Shown: one piece after another, positions 51,308 through 64,000 of the stretch
How the letters are laid out: every line of letters starts with the position of its first letter
Position numbering within the stretch: position 1 is the first letter of the stretch
Assembly (NCBI GenBank): GCA_002104945.1
Contig: MCFH01000059.1
Span: 186,001-250,000 of the forward strand
Length of the DNA stretch: 64,000 bases
Direction: 5' to 3'
Source: Piromyces finnis
Lineage: Eukaryota > Neocallimastigomycota > Neocallimastigomycetes > Neocallimastigales > Neocallimastigaceae
Made by a program: the position numbers and the translations under genes
Notes under the pieces: model-generated
What the model was told of the DNA's origin: nothing
What the model saw: only the letters and a program-made list of their open reading frames with translations
The model's database searches: none

Positions 51308-52361
51308 TAAATAATTTAGTAAGATATTCAGGACTCATAATAAGTACACCAAATGATTTATCAAATAATTCTAATTGGGATATGTTTACATCAGTCATAG
51401 AAAAATTTAGAGGTATTTTTTTCATTTACACAAAATTAAACTACATATTTCTTTATATATAAAAAAGCAATAATTTTAAAGTTTATGATTATTATTTTAA
51501 TTATTATAACAGTAAATGTTGTTATTGTAGTTGGACATGAACGTTTATACAGTGACATTAATAAATTTTACCAAGATAACAATGAAATAGCTGTGGTTAA
51601 ATTAACAAAATCTGGAGGGGTATTTTTTTCTTTTCTTTTTTTTTTTTTAAGAAAATACAATATTTTAAAAAATTTATAATATTGATTAACATCAATATTA
51701 TATACTTTAATCATTATAAAGGTTGTTAATCGCGATTCATCATACAGAAGAATAATTCAAAACTATAAAATAAAAGAGTATTTTTACGGTACTCATAAAT
51801 GTGAATTAGCACCATATTCAGTCATAGTATCTTTTTCTGATATATATATAAGGACAATTGAACAAGGTAAATAAATAAAGATAATAATAATAATAATAAT
51901 AATAATAATAGCATTTATTTATTTAAAATGTTTTTTAAAGGTATTGCACCATCATCAGCATTGCCTATTGGTATGGAACGTAAAGTTCAAGAAACAAGAC
52001 TTGTTAATGTTGAACCAAGTGAAGATTTAGTAAATTCTATTTTAGCATTAACAAATGTTGATGTTAAAGAAACAGAGAATGATGACGAAGAAGATGACAT
52101 ATTAATTGGCACAAAGCTTTTAGGCTTTGTTCATGTGTAAGAAAAATATAAAGATAAAATTTTAAATTTTTTTTTTTACTACTACTATTACTAACTACTA
52201 CTAATAATAATAATAATAATATGTTATAATATATTAAATTCCATTTCAATAGAACTAATGTTGATGTTGAAAAGAAAAAAATAACCTTATTATGTCCTTG
52301 TCATGGAAGAATTCCAAAGAAATATATGCTTCTTGCTGATTTAAAATGGATTGAAACTTAA
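49851..52361 (+). CDS. CLP1: CLP1, RNA 3'-processing factor with P-loop (polynucleotide kinase family)
   Basis: Ten exons give 440 residues (human about 425): 49851-49853 (start codon only), 50035-50136, 50274-50384, 50641-50880, 50987-51203, 51320-51412, 51513-51619, 51722-51866, 51941-52136, 52253-52361. N-terminal domain: EFRFEIDF, GTAEIFGAELA, KVAVFTWHGC. Kinase-like domain with Walker A GPPDVGKT at 119-126 (Lys125) followed by HGRTPLFVDI; later VVIVVGHERLYSDI, KSGGVV and a C-terminal beta domain ending YMLLADLKWIET. CLP1 works in cleavage factor IA/CFII of pre-mRNA 3' processing, and in animals also with tRNA endonuclease. The P-loop is intact so ATP binding is expected. Intron 3 (50385-50640) is not GT-AG; see the separate entry. 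All other introns are GT-AG. Confidence 0.95.
50385..50640 (+). other. Putative U12-type AT-AC intron in CLP1
   Basis: The coding frame stops shortly after TTTGAA and the downstream exon must begin ATTAAAGGA to keep the conserved stretch between HGC and TPM at 16 residues, as in human CLP1. The boundaries then read ATATCCTTT at the 5' side and ATATAC at the 3' side. ATATCCTTT is the consensus U12-type 5' splice site. A consensus U12 branch motif, TCCTTAAC, is at 50466-50473. Weak point: it is 167 bases from the 3' end, while U12 branch points normally lie within about 10-20 bases. No in-frame GT-AG alternative preserves the protein. Confidence 0.6.
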
Positions 52362-52893
52362 ATATTATCAAAATAATTATTATTTATGTATTAATATAAA
52401 GAAAAAAAAAGTATTTAAATTAATTAATAATAAAAATAATTTTATTGTATTATAATAATAATTAAATTTAAATATTAATGCGTCTAAATAGAATAATATA
52501 AAAAGGAGAATGAAATGACAAATAATTCTTTATTTTCGATATAATATTCATTATGTATTTTTTTTTTTTTTTTTTTTTACTTCATTTATAGTAAAGATAA
52601 AAAATTTAATTATAGAATTTTATTTATTATTTTTTTATTCATTTATTTTTTTTTTTTTATTAAATTAAAATATTTAATTATCATTTTTATGAAATTATTA
52701 ATTTAATAAATTTATTAAACCTTTTTATTTAAAAAAAAAAAAAAGCAGTATTTTAAAGAATTGCTTTTAATAACAGTTTTTAAATATCCTATAAATAAAA
52801 ATTATATTTCTCTTACTAATTTTATCAATAGTGTAAACACCCTGAATATCTAACTATTATTTTAATAAATAAAAATTATAACAAAATATTTAA
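52362..52893. other. Intergenic between CLP1 and katanin p80
   Basis: About 530 bp, A/T-rich with long T runs at 52560-52578. Nothing else recognised. Confidence 0.75.
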
Positions 52894-54709
52894 ATGGATA
52901 ATAGGATTTCAAAAATATGTTAATATTAAATATAATGTAAATTATTAAATATATCTATTCAATTCATACTTACAATTTTGTATTTGTTAAATTGCTAATA
53001 TAGATAATGTTGTTGCGCATAATTCAAAAGTTAATTGTATGAAAATAAGTCCAAAATCCGGTAATATTATGATTACTGGGGGTGATGATAGAAAAATTAA
53101 ATTATGGATAATTGGGAAATTAAAAAGTTTGGCTGTAATATACTTTTATATATATATAACATTTTAATACTATAAAAGAATTGATAAAAAAAAAATAGTT
53201 GTTGAAGATATAATAATTAAGACCAAAATAATAAATAAAAAAAAAAAAATAAATAAATAAAAATAAATTAAAACAATTTTTAATATAATTCATTAAAATT
53301 ATTAAATTTTAAAGTCACTTGAAGGTCATTCAACACCTGTAGAATGTGTAACTATTGATTGGACTGAAGAAATTGTTGTTGCAGGATCCTCAAGTGGTAC
53401 AATAAAATTATGGGATTTAGAACTTGAGAAGGGTAATTATACCTATTCTATACATATAAATGAATTTTATGATTATTATTAAATATATATTATGTAAATT
53501 TATTTCAATTTCATATATAAAAATAAATAATAATTATTATGGTAATATTAAAAAATATATATATTTTAAAATTTTGATATATATTATATATATATGTATA
53601 ATAAAAAATAAATATCCTAATTAAATAAAAGTTATAAGAACATTGACTGGTCATCAATCGAATACTACATGTGTCGAATTTCATCCTTTTGGTGATTTTT
53701 TTGCTTCTGGTTCTTCTGATAAAACTGCCAAAATTTGGGATGTTCGTCGTAAAGGATATATACAGACATATATGGGACATCAAAAACCAATATCATGTTT
53801 AAGTATTTCACCGGATGGTAGATGGATAGCAACAGGAAGTGAAGATAGCTCAGTAAAAGTACAAATAAAAAAAAAGTTTTTAAAAAACACTTTTTTATTA
53901 TATATATATATTATTCTATCATTATATAATTTCTTTTATTATTTTCTATTATTAACTTAAATATGTTTTATCTTATACATAACTAAATATACATAATATA
54001 TATATATAAAATTTGAAAGATATGGGATATGACAGCAGGAAAATTAATAAAATCTTATAATGATCACGAAGGACCAATAACATCAATAGTTTTTAATCCT
54101 TCTGAATTTACAATGGCATCAGCAAGTTATGATGGAACTATAAAGTATTATGATTTACAAACATTCGATATGATTGATACCACTTTATCACAAGATAGCA
54201 TACCCAATTTAATAAGATTTCATCCAACAGAAGATATTACTTTTGGGGTTTATAATGATTCACTACAAGTAATCCTATATTACATTTTATACTTTAATTT
54301 TATTTAGATAAATATAAACAATATAAGAAAGTAATATTCATATATTTATAAATTGTATTTATTCATTTAAATATATATTAAAAAATAATAATAACAGACT
54401 TATAGCTGGGAACCAACAATATGTCATGATAGAATAAATATCAATTGGACAAATGTAAAAGATATGATAGTTAGTGAAGATAAAATATTGTGTGGTTCAA
54501 CAGATCAAAATATTATTAGTATATGGGCAGAGAATATTGAAGTATCTTATCAAAATTACTAAAATAATATACACATATAGGATCAATATTAATTTATTGT
54601 TAATTAATATTATGTTTATAGAATATAAAACCTTTCTTACAAAGTGATTATAATATCAATTATTCTATTGATTCAAGATCTATATCCAATAATAAAAGTA
54701 AGCTTAATG

Positions 54710-54775
<66 letters not shown>

Positions 54776-55190
54776 TTTAATTAAAAAAACTTTTTTTATT
54801 ACATCATTTAGACATAACATCGCCTTCATACGATAATAATAGTAAATATATATTGATAGAAAATAGTATATAAAATTTTAAAATCTTTAATTTTTATAAT
54901 TTTTTACTAATCTTATTTTAAAAATTATAAAGCCCAAGTAAATAAACAACCAATAGTTAATGAAGTTATGGGATTTAATATACCAAAAACACCGTCATCT
55001 TCAAGTGTATCTAAACCTAAATCAAATAGCAACATTACTCCTTCATCCAATTTCTTAAACAATTCCAATAAAAACATTGTTAGTAACATCGGAATATCAA
55101 AATTAAGCTTAAATAATAATATTAACGACAATTTATATGGTTCTGAATTAAACAATAATTCAATGAATTATAACAATAATAACAATAGCG

Positions 55191-55226
<36 letters not shown>

Positions 55227-56489
55227 TAAAAATGAATATTATTACTAAAAATAATAATATAAATAACAACAGCAGCAACAATAACAATGATAATAATAAC
55301 AATAATAATTTAAATAATTTTAATTATATTAATAATGATAATATCAGTAATGGCTATTACAATAAAAATAATAATTCAATAATAGAAAATAATTCAAATA
55401 ATCCTGTAATTAGTAATAGCCACAACAATGTAATTGTAAATAAATCCTTTAGTAGTACATACAACCCAAGTCTAACTTCAAATAATAATAATTTTAATCA
55501 ATTACCTTCTTCAAAATATATGTTTATATCTTCATCAGGAAATACAATTCAAAATATTGATGCAGCGAAATTCCTAACCGTAAGAATAATTATCAATTAA
55601 ACAATAATTATAGAAAATAATTATTACTTTGTTCCCCTTATTAACACATCTCTACTAATTTAAATTACATAATACTTAAAAGAACTCGTCAAATCAAGAG
55701 CTACCACTTAATCCATTACAAGCAGGTATTACAACAATTGAAAATGAAATGGATATAATTGATTCATTGAAACTTCGGAATAATGTAATGGAGACTATTT
55801 TAACAAAACGACTTAATAATATAAAATATGTTCATCAAGCGTGGGATGATACGAATGTTAAAGCATCTATTGAATTATTAATTCAGTTACATGATCCAGC
55901 AATAACTGTGGATATTTTAAAGTTGTTAAAGTTCAAGCTTAATATGATCAATCTAGAAATATGTACAATGCTCTTACCAATATTAAAAGAACTATTATTT
56001 GAAATATATGAAGAGTATATAAAATATTCCTTACATTAATATATATATATACATAAAAAGATTAAGAATATAATTAATTAATCAATAATTAAAATATTAA
56101 TTCTTTTTTCTATCTGTATTATATTTTATTATATAATACTTTAAAACACTTAGTTATATTGTGACATCTTGTTCAATTATAAAATATTTAGCAAAAACCT
56201 TTTCAGATTTGATTATATCAAATTTAAAAACAAATATTAATTTTCCATCAACAGGTATTGACATTTCACGAGAAGAAAGGTAAAAAAAGTAACATCAATT
56301 AATAATAAATTCACATAGAATAAAACAATAATAACCTTTATTTATTTATATAGATTACAACGTTGTAAAATTGCATATCAAGAATTTTCTGAAATAAATA
56401 TGTGCTTACAAGATTTGAAAAATTCAGGAGGGTTAGTAGGTTCGTCTGTTTGTGATACATTAAAAGAAATGTATATATTGTTTAATTAA
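52894..56489 (+). CDS. KATNB1: Katanin p80 WD40 subunit B1
   Basis: Twelve exons give 746 residues: 52894-52918, 53004-53134, 53315-53432, 53632-53858, 54020-54268, 54398-54541, 54622-54697, 54812-54841, 54933-55579, 55683-56014, 56154-56279, 56354-56489. The N-terminal propeller has six clear WD repeats (GGDDRKIKLW, GSSSGTIKLWD, GSSDKTAKIWD, GSEDSSVKIWD, SASYDGTIKYYD and a weaker one with SWEPTICHD). The middle, about residues 310-500, is Ser/Asn-rich and disordered with Asn runs. From about 550 the con80 domain follows (LKLRNNVMETILTKRL, AWDDTNVKASIELLIQL, VDILKLLKFKLNMINLEIC) and ends near GIDISREER. It targets the p60 AAA severing enzyme to microtubules, at centrosomes or basal bodies. 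Gut fungi and chytrids have flagellated zoospores, which fits. One coding exon is only 30 bp. Exon 1 uses a GTTAAT donor and is the least certain. Confidence 0.94.
54712..54776. repeat. (AAT)n microsatellite inside katanin intron 7
   Basis: About 20 AAT units inside the 114-bp intron between exons 7 and 8. It fills more than half of the intron, so allele length may vary without affecting the protein. Confidence 0.9.
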
Positions 56490-56931
56490 AATATGTTTAC
56501 TGTAAATATTTGAAGTATATTAATATATTTCAATATTATAAATAATAAAATCTTTAAATTTTTATTTTTAAAAATAACATTAAGTATAAAATTATTTTAA
56601 TATTTATTCTCTTTTTGCTTTTTTTTTTCAAACAAAATCATTATCATATACTTTGAATAGTTAAAATGGTTTTTTTATTTTATTTCCTATTTACAATGAC
56701 ATTTTGTTTTTAATATTGTCATGATATTTATATATTTATTTATATATTTATATATTTATTTATTTATTTATTTATTTATTTATATATTTATTTATTTATT
56801 TATTTATTTATATATTTATTTATTTATTTATATATTTATTTATTTATTTATATATTTATATATTTATATATTTATTTATTTATTTATATATTTATTTATT
56901 TATTTATATATTTATTTATTTATTTATATAT

Positions 56932-56966
<35 letters not shown>

Positions 56967-57558
56967 TATATTTATTTATTTATTTATATATTTATTTATT
57001 TATTTATATATTTATATATATTTATTTATTTATTTATTTATTTATTAATATATATTTTAATATTTCTTTTCTTGGAATGTTTTTTTATTACATTAAGTTT
57101 AATTAAAAAAAATTTATTTGTTTAATGTAAAATTAGTATATTAGATTATATTTAAATCTTTTTATTGAGGCTAAACCTAAACAATTGTCAATTCATTTTT
57201 TTAATTTATAATTTGGATTAATATTTTTAATTATTACAAAGTTTACCTTTTTTTTTTTAAAAAAATAAAAAATAAAAAACAATAAAAAAAAAAAAAAAAG
57301 AATTATTATTGATTTGATTTTTTTATTAAAATAATAGTAATAAAAAATAAAAGTTAATAAAATTAAAAAACAAAAAAGTATCATTCATTTCAAATAAAAA
57401 ATAACGAATAATACAAAACAAATATAATATATACACAAAATATACTAAATATAAAAAGTAAATATTAAAAGATTTTTTGTTTATATAATAAAATCTTTTT
57501 TATTAAATATAAACTTTGTCGTGATAAAGTAGAAGATTACTAAATAATAATAATAATA

Positions 57559-57589
<31 letters not shown>

Positions 57590-57937
57590 TAAATAAAAGG
57601 TACTTTTGTTTATATTATGAATTAACCATACCTTTATAACAACAATTTTAAATAAATATTAGATTAATATTAATATTGATGTAAAAGAAAGAGAAAAAGT
57701 CGATATTTAAATATTTAAAACATTTATTAATAAATTATAAAAACTTAAAATTCTTTCACTTCAACAAAAGAACAAAAAAAATTTACAAATTTAATTAGAA
57801 CTTTTCTAAAACTTAATATTATAATAATTAGGAATTATATATATATTATATACAATTATACAATAATTAATTAATGTATTTTTATTTTTGTTAATATATT
57901 ATTATTATTTAATCATAATAATTTCTAGATATATAAA
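56490..57937. other. Intergenic, dominated by (TTTA)n/(TATA)n array
   Basis: The 3' side of katanin p80 and promoter side of the VAP gene. The array is listed separately; an AAT array lies at about 57545-57590. No coding exon seen. Confidence 0.75.
56725..57046. repeat. (TTTA)n array with TATATTTA interruptions
   Basis: Some 320 bases of TTTA units in which every third to fifth unit is TATA. The whole array is open in one frame as Ile/Tyr/Leu/Phe repeats, which is an artefact of the repeat. Confidence 0.95.
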
Positions 57938-59145
57938 ATGTCTTCAAAAAAATTTATTGAACTCGGTAAATATTATAACATTATATATAAGTAATAAATT
58001 TTGTTTAAAAATTATTCTTTAAATTAGCCTTTATAACTATTAATTTTAATAAATAATTTTATAAATAGATCCACCTCAATATTTAATTTTTCAACGTCCA
58101 TTCAATGTACCAAGAACTAGAATTTTAAAGGTTAAAAATACTACAGATTCAACTATTGGTAAGAAAACGATAGAAAAGTATAAAATTTATTAATTATTGT
58201 ATGTATTAATATAACTAAAAAAATGTTTTATTCTTATATACCTAAATTGAATAATAAAGTATTCAAGGTTAAAACCACTGCTCCAAATAATTACATTGTT
58301 ATTCCAAACTGTGGAGAAGTTAAAGTAGGAGAAATCCGTAATGTAGAAATTAAACGTAATATTTCAAATGAAGAATTTCCAGTATGTATATAAAAAAATA
58401 TTTAGCCTATATAAATATAAATATATTTTTTTTATTATTATTATTACTTTTATTTTCGCTAAAAAATCTTTTAAATTTTACATTAATATTTTTGTTTTTA
58501 TTTTTATTTTTTTAAATATATATATATATATATAATATAATTTTTAAATGCGAATAATAGCCAGATTTCAAATGTAAAGATAAATTTTTAGTTCAAAGTA
58601 TGAAAATTGATGATCAAGAAATTTCTAGATTTAGTGATCCAAAAGAATTACAAACTTATTTAATGAGTAAGTTCCAAGAAATTGACAAACAAAAGAAGAT
58701 TAATCCAGGTGATGTTAAGCAACTTTTAGGCGAAGACCGTCTTACTTGTGTTTATCAATTACCAAATGAAACTTCAGCTATTGCTGAAGCAGGATCAGAG
58801 GAATTAGGTTCTAGTCGTGAATCCTTATCTAATACTGTTGATGCTACAGCTAATGTTACAGCTCCAGTTAATGTTGATACAACCACTTCTTCTGCTTCCA
58901 AAGCAGTTAATGAAGATGAATTAGCTGCTGCCAGAGAAAAAATTAAAGAATTACAACAAGCATTAAAGGGTTTCCAACAAGATCAACTTATTCAAGACTT
59001 AACAAAAAATTCTGCTGCAAATGCTCGTGATGTAAAGACTACCCAAGTTAAGAAAGCAACTACTTCCGGTAAAAACGTCATTCCAGTTGAAGTTGTTGCC
59101 ATTGTTGCTTTATTAGCTTTTTTAATTGGTGCATTTTGCTTCTAA
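57938..59145 (+). CDS. VAP/Scs2-type ER membrane protein with MSP domain
   Basis: Four exons (57938-57965, 58069-58158, 58260-58381, 58561-59145) give 274 residues. Residues 1-125 are the MSP domain: PPQYLIFQRPFNVPRTRIL, KVKNTT, then FKVKTTAPNNY, the conserved stretch that binds FFAT motifs, and VQSMKI. A Ser/Thr/Ala linker follows, then a short coiled coil (ELAAAREKIKELQQALKG) and a C-terminal tail anchor (VVAIVALLAFLIGAFCF). The layout is that of ER-resident VAP proteins, which recruit lipid-transfer proteins to contact sites. Length and order are normal. The relatively GC-rich codons in the last exon suggest strong expression. Confidence 0.95.
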
Positions 59146-60208
59146 GTCAAGCTATTCAATCATCTTAAAATCACAAAATAATAAAGAATATAGTAATAGA
59201 ATAAAATATAATATTAAGATTAAAATAAATTTACATTTATCCAAATATTAAATAATATTTATAAAAATATTTTTTTTAGCGAAGAGACTATATTTATATA
59301 AAATCTTTTATTATATTTTATTTTTATTATTATTATTATTTTTTTAATATTGCTTTTTTTAAAAAAAATAAATAAATAAATAATAAACTCAACATTTCCC
59401 TTTTTGTATTTATATATATAAAAAGAAATTCCTTCAAATAAAATATATAAAATATATAAATTAAATAAAGACTAATTAATCTTAAAATATATCATTCTAA
59501 ACAAAATTAAAGGACAAATATCAATATACTAACTTAAATCAATTTTAAAGTAATAGAATAAAAGAAAAAAGAAAAAGGTTCTATTTTATAATCATAATTT
59601 TTTTTAGATCTAATAACATTATAATACATAAATTAAAACAAATAAAAAATAACTAAAATAACTAAATAAATATATATACTAATTGTATTCAGTTAGATAT
59701 ATATAAATCATGAATCATATATTAATTCAAAGCAACAAAAAAGTATTTATAAACACTAAATTTCAAGGAATTACAGCTTATTTTATATTTAATATTTCAT
59801 CTATTATTCAATTTCTTAATTTTTTTTAATAATATAAAGTTTTTTATTAGTTGTAAAGCTTTTCTATCATTTATTATATAAAAAGTTTTATAAAAAAAAA
59901 AAAAAAAAAAAAAAAGAGGAATATTTTATTTTTGTTCTTTATTCAAATTTCAATATTCATATCAATTAAAAAGTAGTATTTTATACTCTATTAATTTCGA
60001 TTATATATGATATTCAATCAATTTGGTATTCAATAGTTTCTAAAAAAAAAAATGATACAAAAAAAATAAAAAAGTAGATGTATATACTATTCTATTCTAT
60101 TATTTTACTGTAAATAAATTTTTTTAAGAATTTAACAATTATTAATTTAATATTATACTTCATTTAATTATTTAAAATATTTATTTAACATTATTTTCTT
60201 TTTAATAA
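59146..60208. other. Convergent intergenic region between VAP and the polymerase genes
   Basis: About 1.06 kb with poly-A at 59893-59915 and otherwise dispersed A/T. This is the boundary between ordinary intron-bearing host genes and the intron-free polymerase pair. I see no direct repeat, transposon end or terminal inverted repeat marking an insertion border. Confidence 0.65.
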
Positions 60209-61873
<1,665 letters not shown>

Positions 61874-61906
<33 letters not shown>

Positions 61907-62204
61907 TAAGAAATATGTATATATATTTATTTATTTATTTATTTCACTCTATTGAATTTAACTGTGATAAAAAAAATAAAGTTTATATTTTTAAAAATTT
62001 TTTAATTATTAAATAATAAATTTAGAATTCTTTTCTATTTCTTATTACCGATGGTTTAAATAAAATATAATTAGAAAAAAAAAAAAAAAAAAATACACAC
62101 ATAGATAGAAGTATAAAGATATAAAAATAATTAATTATAGATTATTAAATAATATTAATAATGCTATTTACTCATTTATTTATTTTTAATAAAATTAAAT
62201 AATT
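61874..62204. other. 331-bp gap between the two polymerase genes
   Basis: Both flanking genes are read on the minus strand. The gap contains a T/A run next to the downstream start (61875-61905) and a (TTTA)n block. It has no room for the missing N-terminal half of the largest subunit and no remnant of it is visible. Confidence 0.8.
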
Positions 62205-64000
62205 TTATTCATAAATAGCGGTATGTATTCCAATTGATTCTAAATATGAATTTAAAATATTAAAACTATTTGATATTGTTAACGAGGTTGTTGTAGAAGC
62301 ATCACAACACACATCTAATGTAGTAAGAGAATGGCAAATATTACAAAATCTAATATCCATACTATCCGTATTATTTTTAAACATATCTTGTATTATGTTT
62401 TCTACACCATGAGCTATTAACGCATCTTTTTCCATTTCTCCAATTCTTAACCCACCATTTTTTGATTTACCTTCAGTGGGTTGTTTACTAATAGCATTAA
62501 TATTACCATTAATACGATAAAACATTTTTTCTTCAACTTGATGTTGTAAAGCCGTATAATAACAAACTCCAACAAATGCTGTTCCTGTACTCATTCCAGT
62601 ACCAGGATCAATCATATTTTCTAAAACTGGAATATCACTTTCAAGATATTTTGTTTTGAAATTTTTTATATCGTTACTTTCAATGGAGGCATCAAAAAAG
62701 GTTCCAAATCCATCTGGATCCATAACCATACATTTACCAACATACATTTCAATTAAATGACCAATGGTCATTCTTGATGGAACAGCATGTGGATTAACAA
62801 TTATATCAGGTATTACACCATGTTCTGTTCGCGGCATTAATTCTTCAGGCAATATTGATCCAATTACACCTTTTTGTGCATAACGACTAGCAAATTTATC
62901 ACCTTGTTGTGGTTTATATAAATGACTAACTTCTACACAACAAAAGCATACATCATCTTTAATAAATGTAGTACATCGATCAACTCTCACTGGTTTTCTG
63001 AAAATATTTTCTATATCTGTAACCTTATTTTGAATAAAATTATATTTTCGAAATATGGGTTCATTACTAAATGATGAGTTTTGAGCTATAGGGGTATTAG
63101 GTTTAGGTAATCCATTTTCATAATTTGAATTGATGTTTAATAATACTTCTTGTTTAATATTATATGAAATATATTGATATCTACATTTCACATTACTAAA
63201 TAATCCATTTTGTATACTGTTCTCGTTAAAAATAACACTATCTTCTTGATTATTTCCCATTGCCATAATAGCAACTATAGCATTTTGTCCACCAAATCTA
63301 TGATATGTATTACCTGTTGTTATCAATTTATTTTCATCCTTTTCAATATTAATATTTGAAAGTATTCCAATACGTTTTCTGAATTCTTCATTATTTAATG
63401 AAATATTCTTTTCCAATTTATAATTATTTGATAAGTTTTTTAAATTAATATCATTAATTTCAGAATTATTTATTTCTTTTTTTTTCATATTGATTTTTAA
63501 ATCATCATTTTCATCGACTAAATTAAAAAATAATTCACTATTTAAATTACCATTAAAATTATTATTTAGTATATTTAGTGAATGATAATTACATAGTCTT
63601 CGTGATAAAATAGATTCCAACCTTGTCATACAGAAAGGACGTTGAGCATTAATTAATTTTCTTGAATTATCATTGTATCGGAATATTGTGCTATCATTAG
63701 TCATACATTGTTTAGTCATACCGGCTTGGAAGGTAAGTCTTGGTACATGACTATTCCCAGGAAATGGTGAAAGTGCACTAATTAAACCAAAAACAAAATT
63801 AGGATCTATTTCTTCATACTTGTATTCAACATTACATTTATACTCAGCAATATCAATAAATCTAATACCTATTTCAATATTATTTTTTATAACTTTAATT
63901 GGTCTTACAATTCTTCCTTCGTCTGTAAATATATAATATGCAACCTCGTCAAATAAACAACTGATAAATGGATATTTCAATTTTAATTCTTTATATGTAT
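62205..64000 (-). CDS. RNA polymerase second-largest subunit (RPB2-like), intron-free, N-terminal part outside window
   Basis: The frame is open from the stop at 62205 to the right edge, 598 codons without intron; the true start lies beyond 64000. Visible in order: a beta-subunit stretch TDEGRIVRPI, then SPFPGNSHVPRLTFQAGM, the insert-rich middle, GGQNAIVAIMAMGNNQEDS (active-site Glu-Asp pair, about 63227-63290), GDKFASRYAQKG with both conserved Lys (about 62869-62904), GVIPDIIVNPHAVPSRMTIG, DPGTGMSTG, then KNGGLRIGEMEKDALIAHG. These are universal RPB2 regions, so the core is catalytically competent by sequence. The C-terminal zinc clamp is altered: CNIC is followed by CC, not a second CxxC. 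Compared with fungal Pol II the protein is strongly divergent. It likely pairs with the A''-like protein downstream. Viral origin is inferred, not shown. Confidence 0.92.
   Translation of the reverse strand, partial: TYKELKLKYPFISCLFDEVAYYIFTDEGRIVRPIKVIKNNIEIGIRFIDIAEYKCNVEYKYEEIDPNFVFGLISALSPFPGNSHVPRLTFQAGMTKQCMTNDSTIFRYNDNSRKLINAQRPFCMTRLESILSRRLCNYHSLNILNNNFNGNLNSELFFNLVDENDDLKINMKKKEINNSEINDINLKNLSNNYKLEKNISLNNEEFRKRIGILSNINIEKDENKLITTGNTYHRFGGQNAIVAIMAMGNNQEDSVIFNENSIQNGLFSNVKCRYQYISYNIKQEVLLNINSNYENGLPKPNTPIAQNSSFSNEPIFRKYNFIQNKVTDIENIFRKPVRVDRCTTFIKDDVCFCCVEVSHLYKPQQGDKFASRYAQKGVIGSILPEELMPRTEHGVIPDIIVNPHAVPSRMTIGHLIEMYVGKCMVMDPDGFGTFFDASIESNDIKNFKTKYLESDIPVLENMIDPGTGMSTGTAFVGVCYYTALQHQVEEKMFYRINGNINAISKQPTEGKSKNGGLRIGEMEKDALIAHGVENIIQDMFKNNTDSMDIRFCNICHSLTTLDVCCDASTTTSLTISNSFNILNSYLESIGIHTAIYE

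Noticed and set aside
56721-57125. 134-codon frame of Ile/Tyr/Leu/Phe
   Set aside because: Translation of the TTTA array; no start context or protein-like sequence.

Overview
The window is a piece of a very AT-rich eukaryotic nuclear genome. Genes are dense in introns, intergenic DNA is almost pure A/T with homopolymer runs and microsatellites, and several proteins carry long Asn runs. The gene content (a subtilisin ending in a fungal-type chitin-binding CBM18 module, a receptor-type parallel beta-helix 7TM protein, VAP, SKI8, katanin p80 with SISREER-type con80 end) points to an early-diverging fungus, most probably an anaerobic gut fungus (Neocallimastigomycota). A dictyostelid-like amoeba would share the base composition but fits the CBM18 protease less well. 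This assignment is inference.

Layout. 1-2236 (-): PQ-loop vacuolar amino-acid transporter, cut by the left edge. 7549-9153 (-): UDP-glucose 4-epimerase. 16783-18114 (+): secreted subtilisin with CBM18. 19022-19852 (-): intron-free orphan with a Cys/His cluster of the kind common in giant-virus proteins. 20920-23637 (-): large acidic membrane/coiled-coil protein of unknown function. 26956-32168 (-): an 11-exon, 1310-residue receptor with signal peptide, Pmp-like beta-helix, EGF-like module and seven membrane segments. 33766-34212 (-): small secreted Thr/Pro/Lys repeat protein. 36191-37408 (-): SKP1. 38058-39809 (-): cAMP-receptor-like 7TM receptor. 41779-43593 (+): rhomboid protease. 47666-49281 (+): SKI8/WDR61. 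49851-52361 (+): CLP1. 52894-56489 (+): katanin p80. 57938-59145 (+): VAP. 60209-64000 (-): two intron-free multisubunit RNA polymerase genes, a free-standing C-terminal piece of the largest subunit and an RPB2-like second subunit that runs off the right edge.

Gene models were built by hand by joining frames at splice sites. Every multi-exon model closes in frame, using 53 introns, of which 52 are GT-AG. The exception is in CLP1: an AT-AC intron with a textbook U12-type 5' site.

Most genes are unrelated housekeeping genes of a normal fungal chromosome (RNA 3' processing, mRNA decay, microtubule severing, ubiquitin ligase, ER contact sites, sugar metabolism) plus receptors and secreted enzymes facing the plant-fibre environment. 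The intruders are the two polymerase genes and the orphan at 19 kb. They lack introns, diverge from host families and look like material from a large DNA virus, or a captured extra RNA polymerase. The split of the largest subunit at an archaeal A'/A''-like position and the AT-AC intron are the strongest leads for something undescribed.
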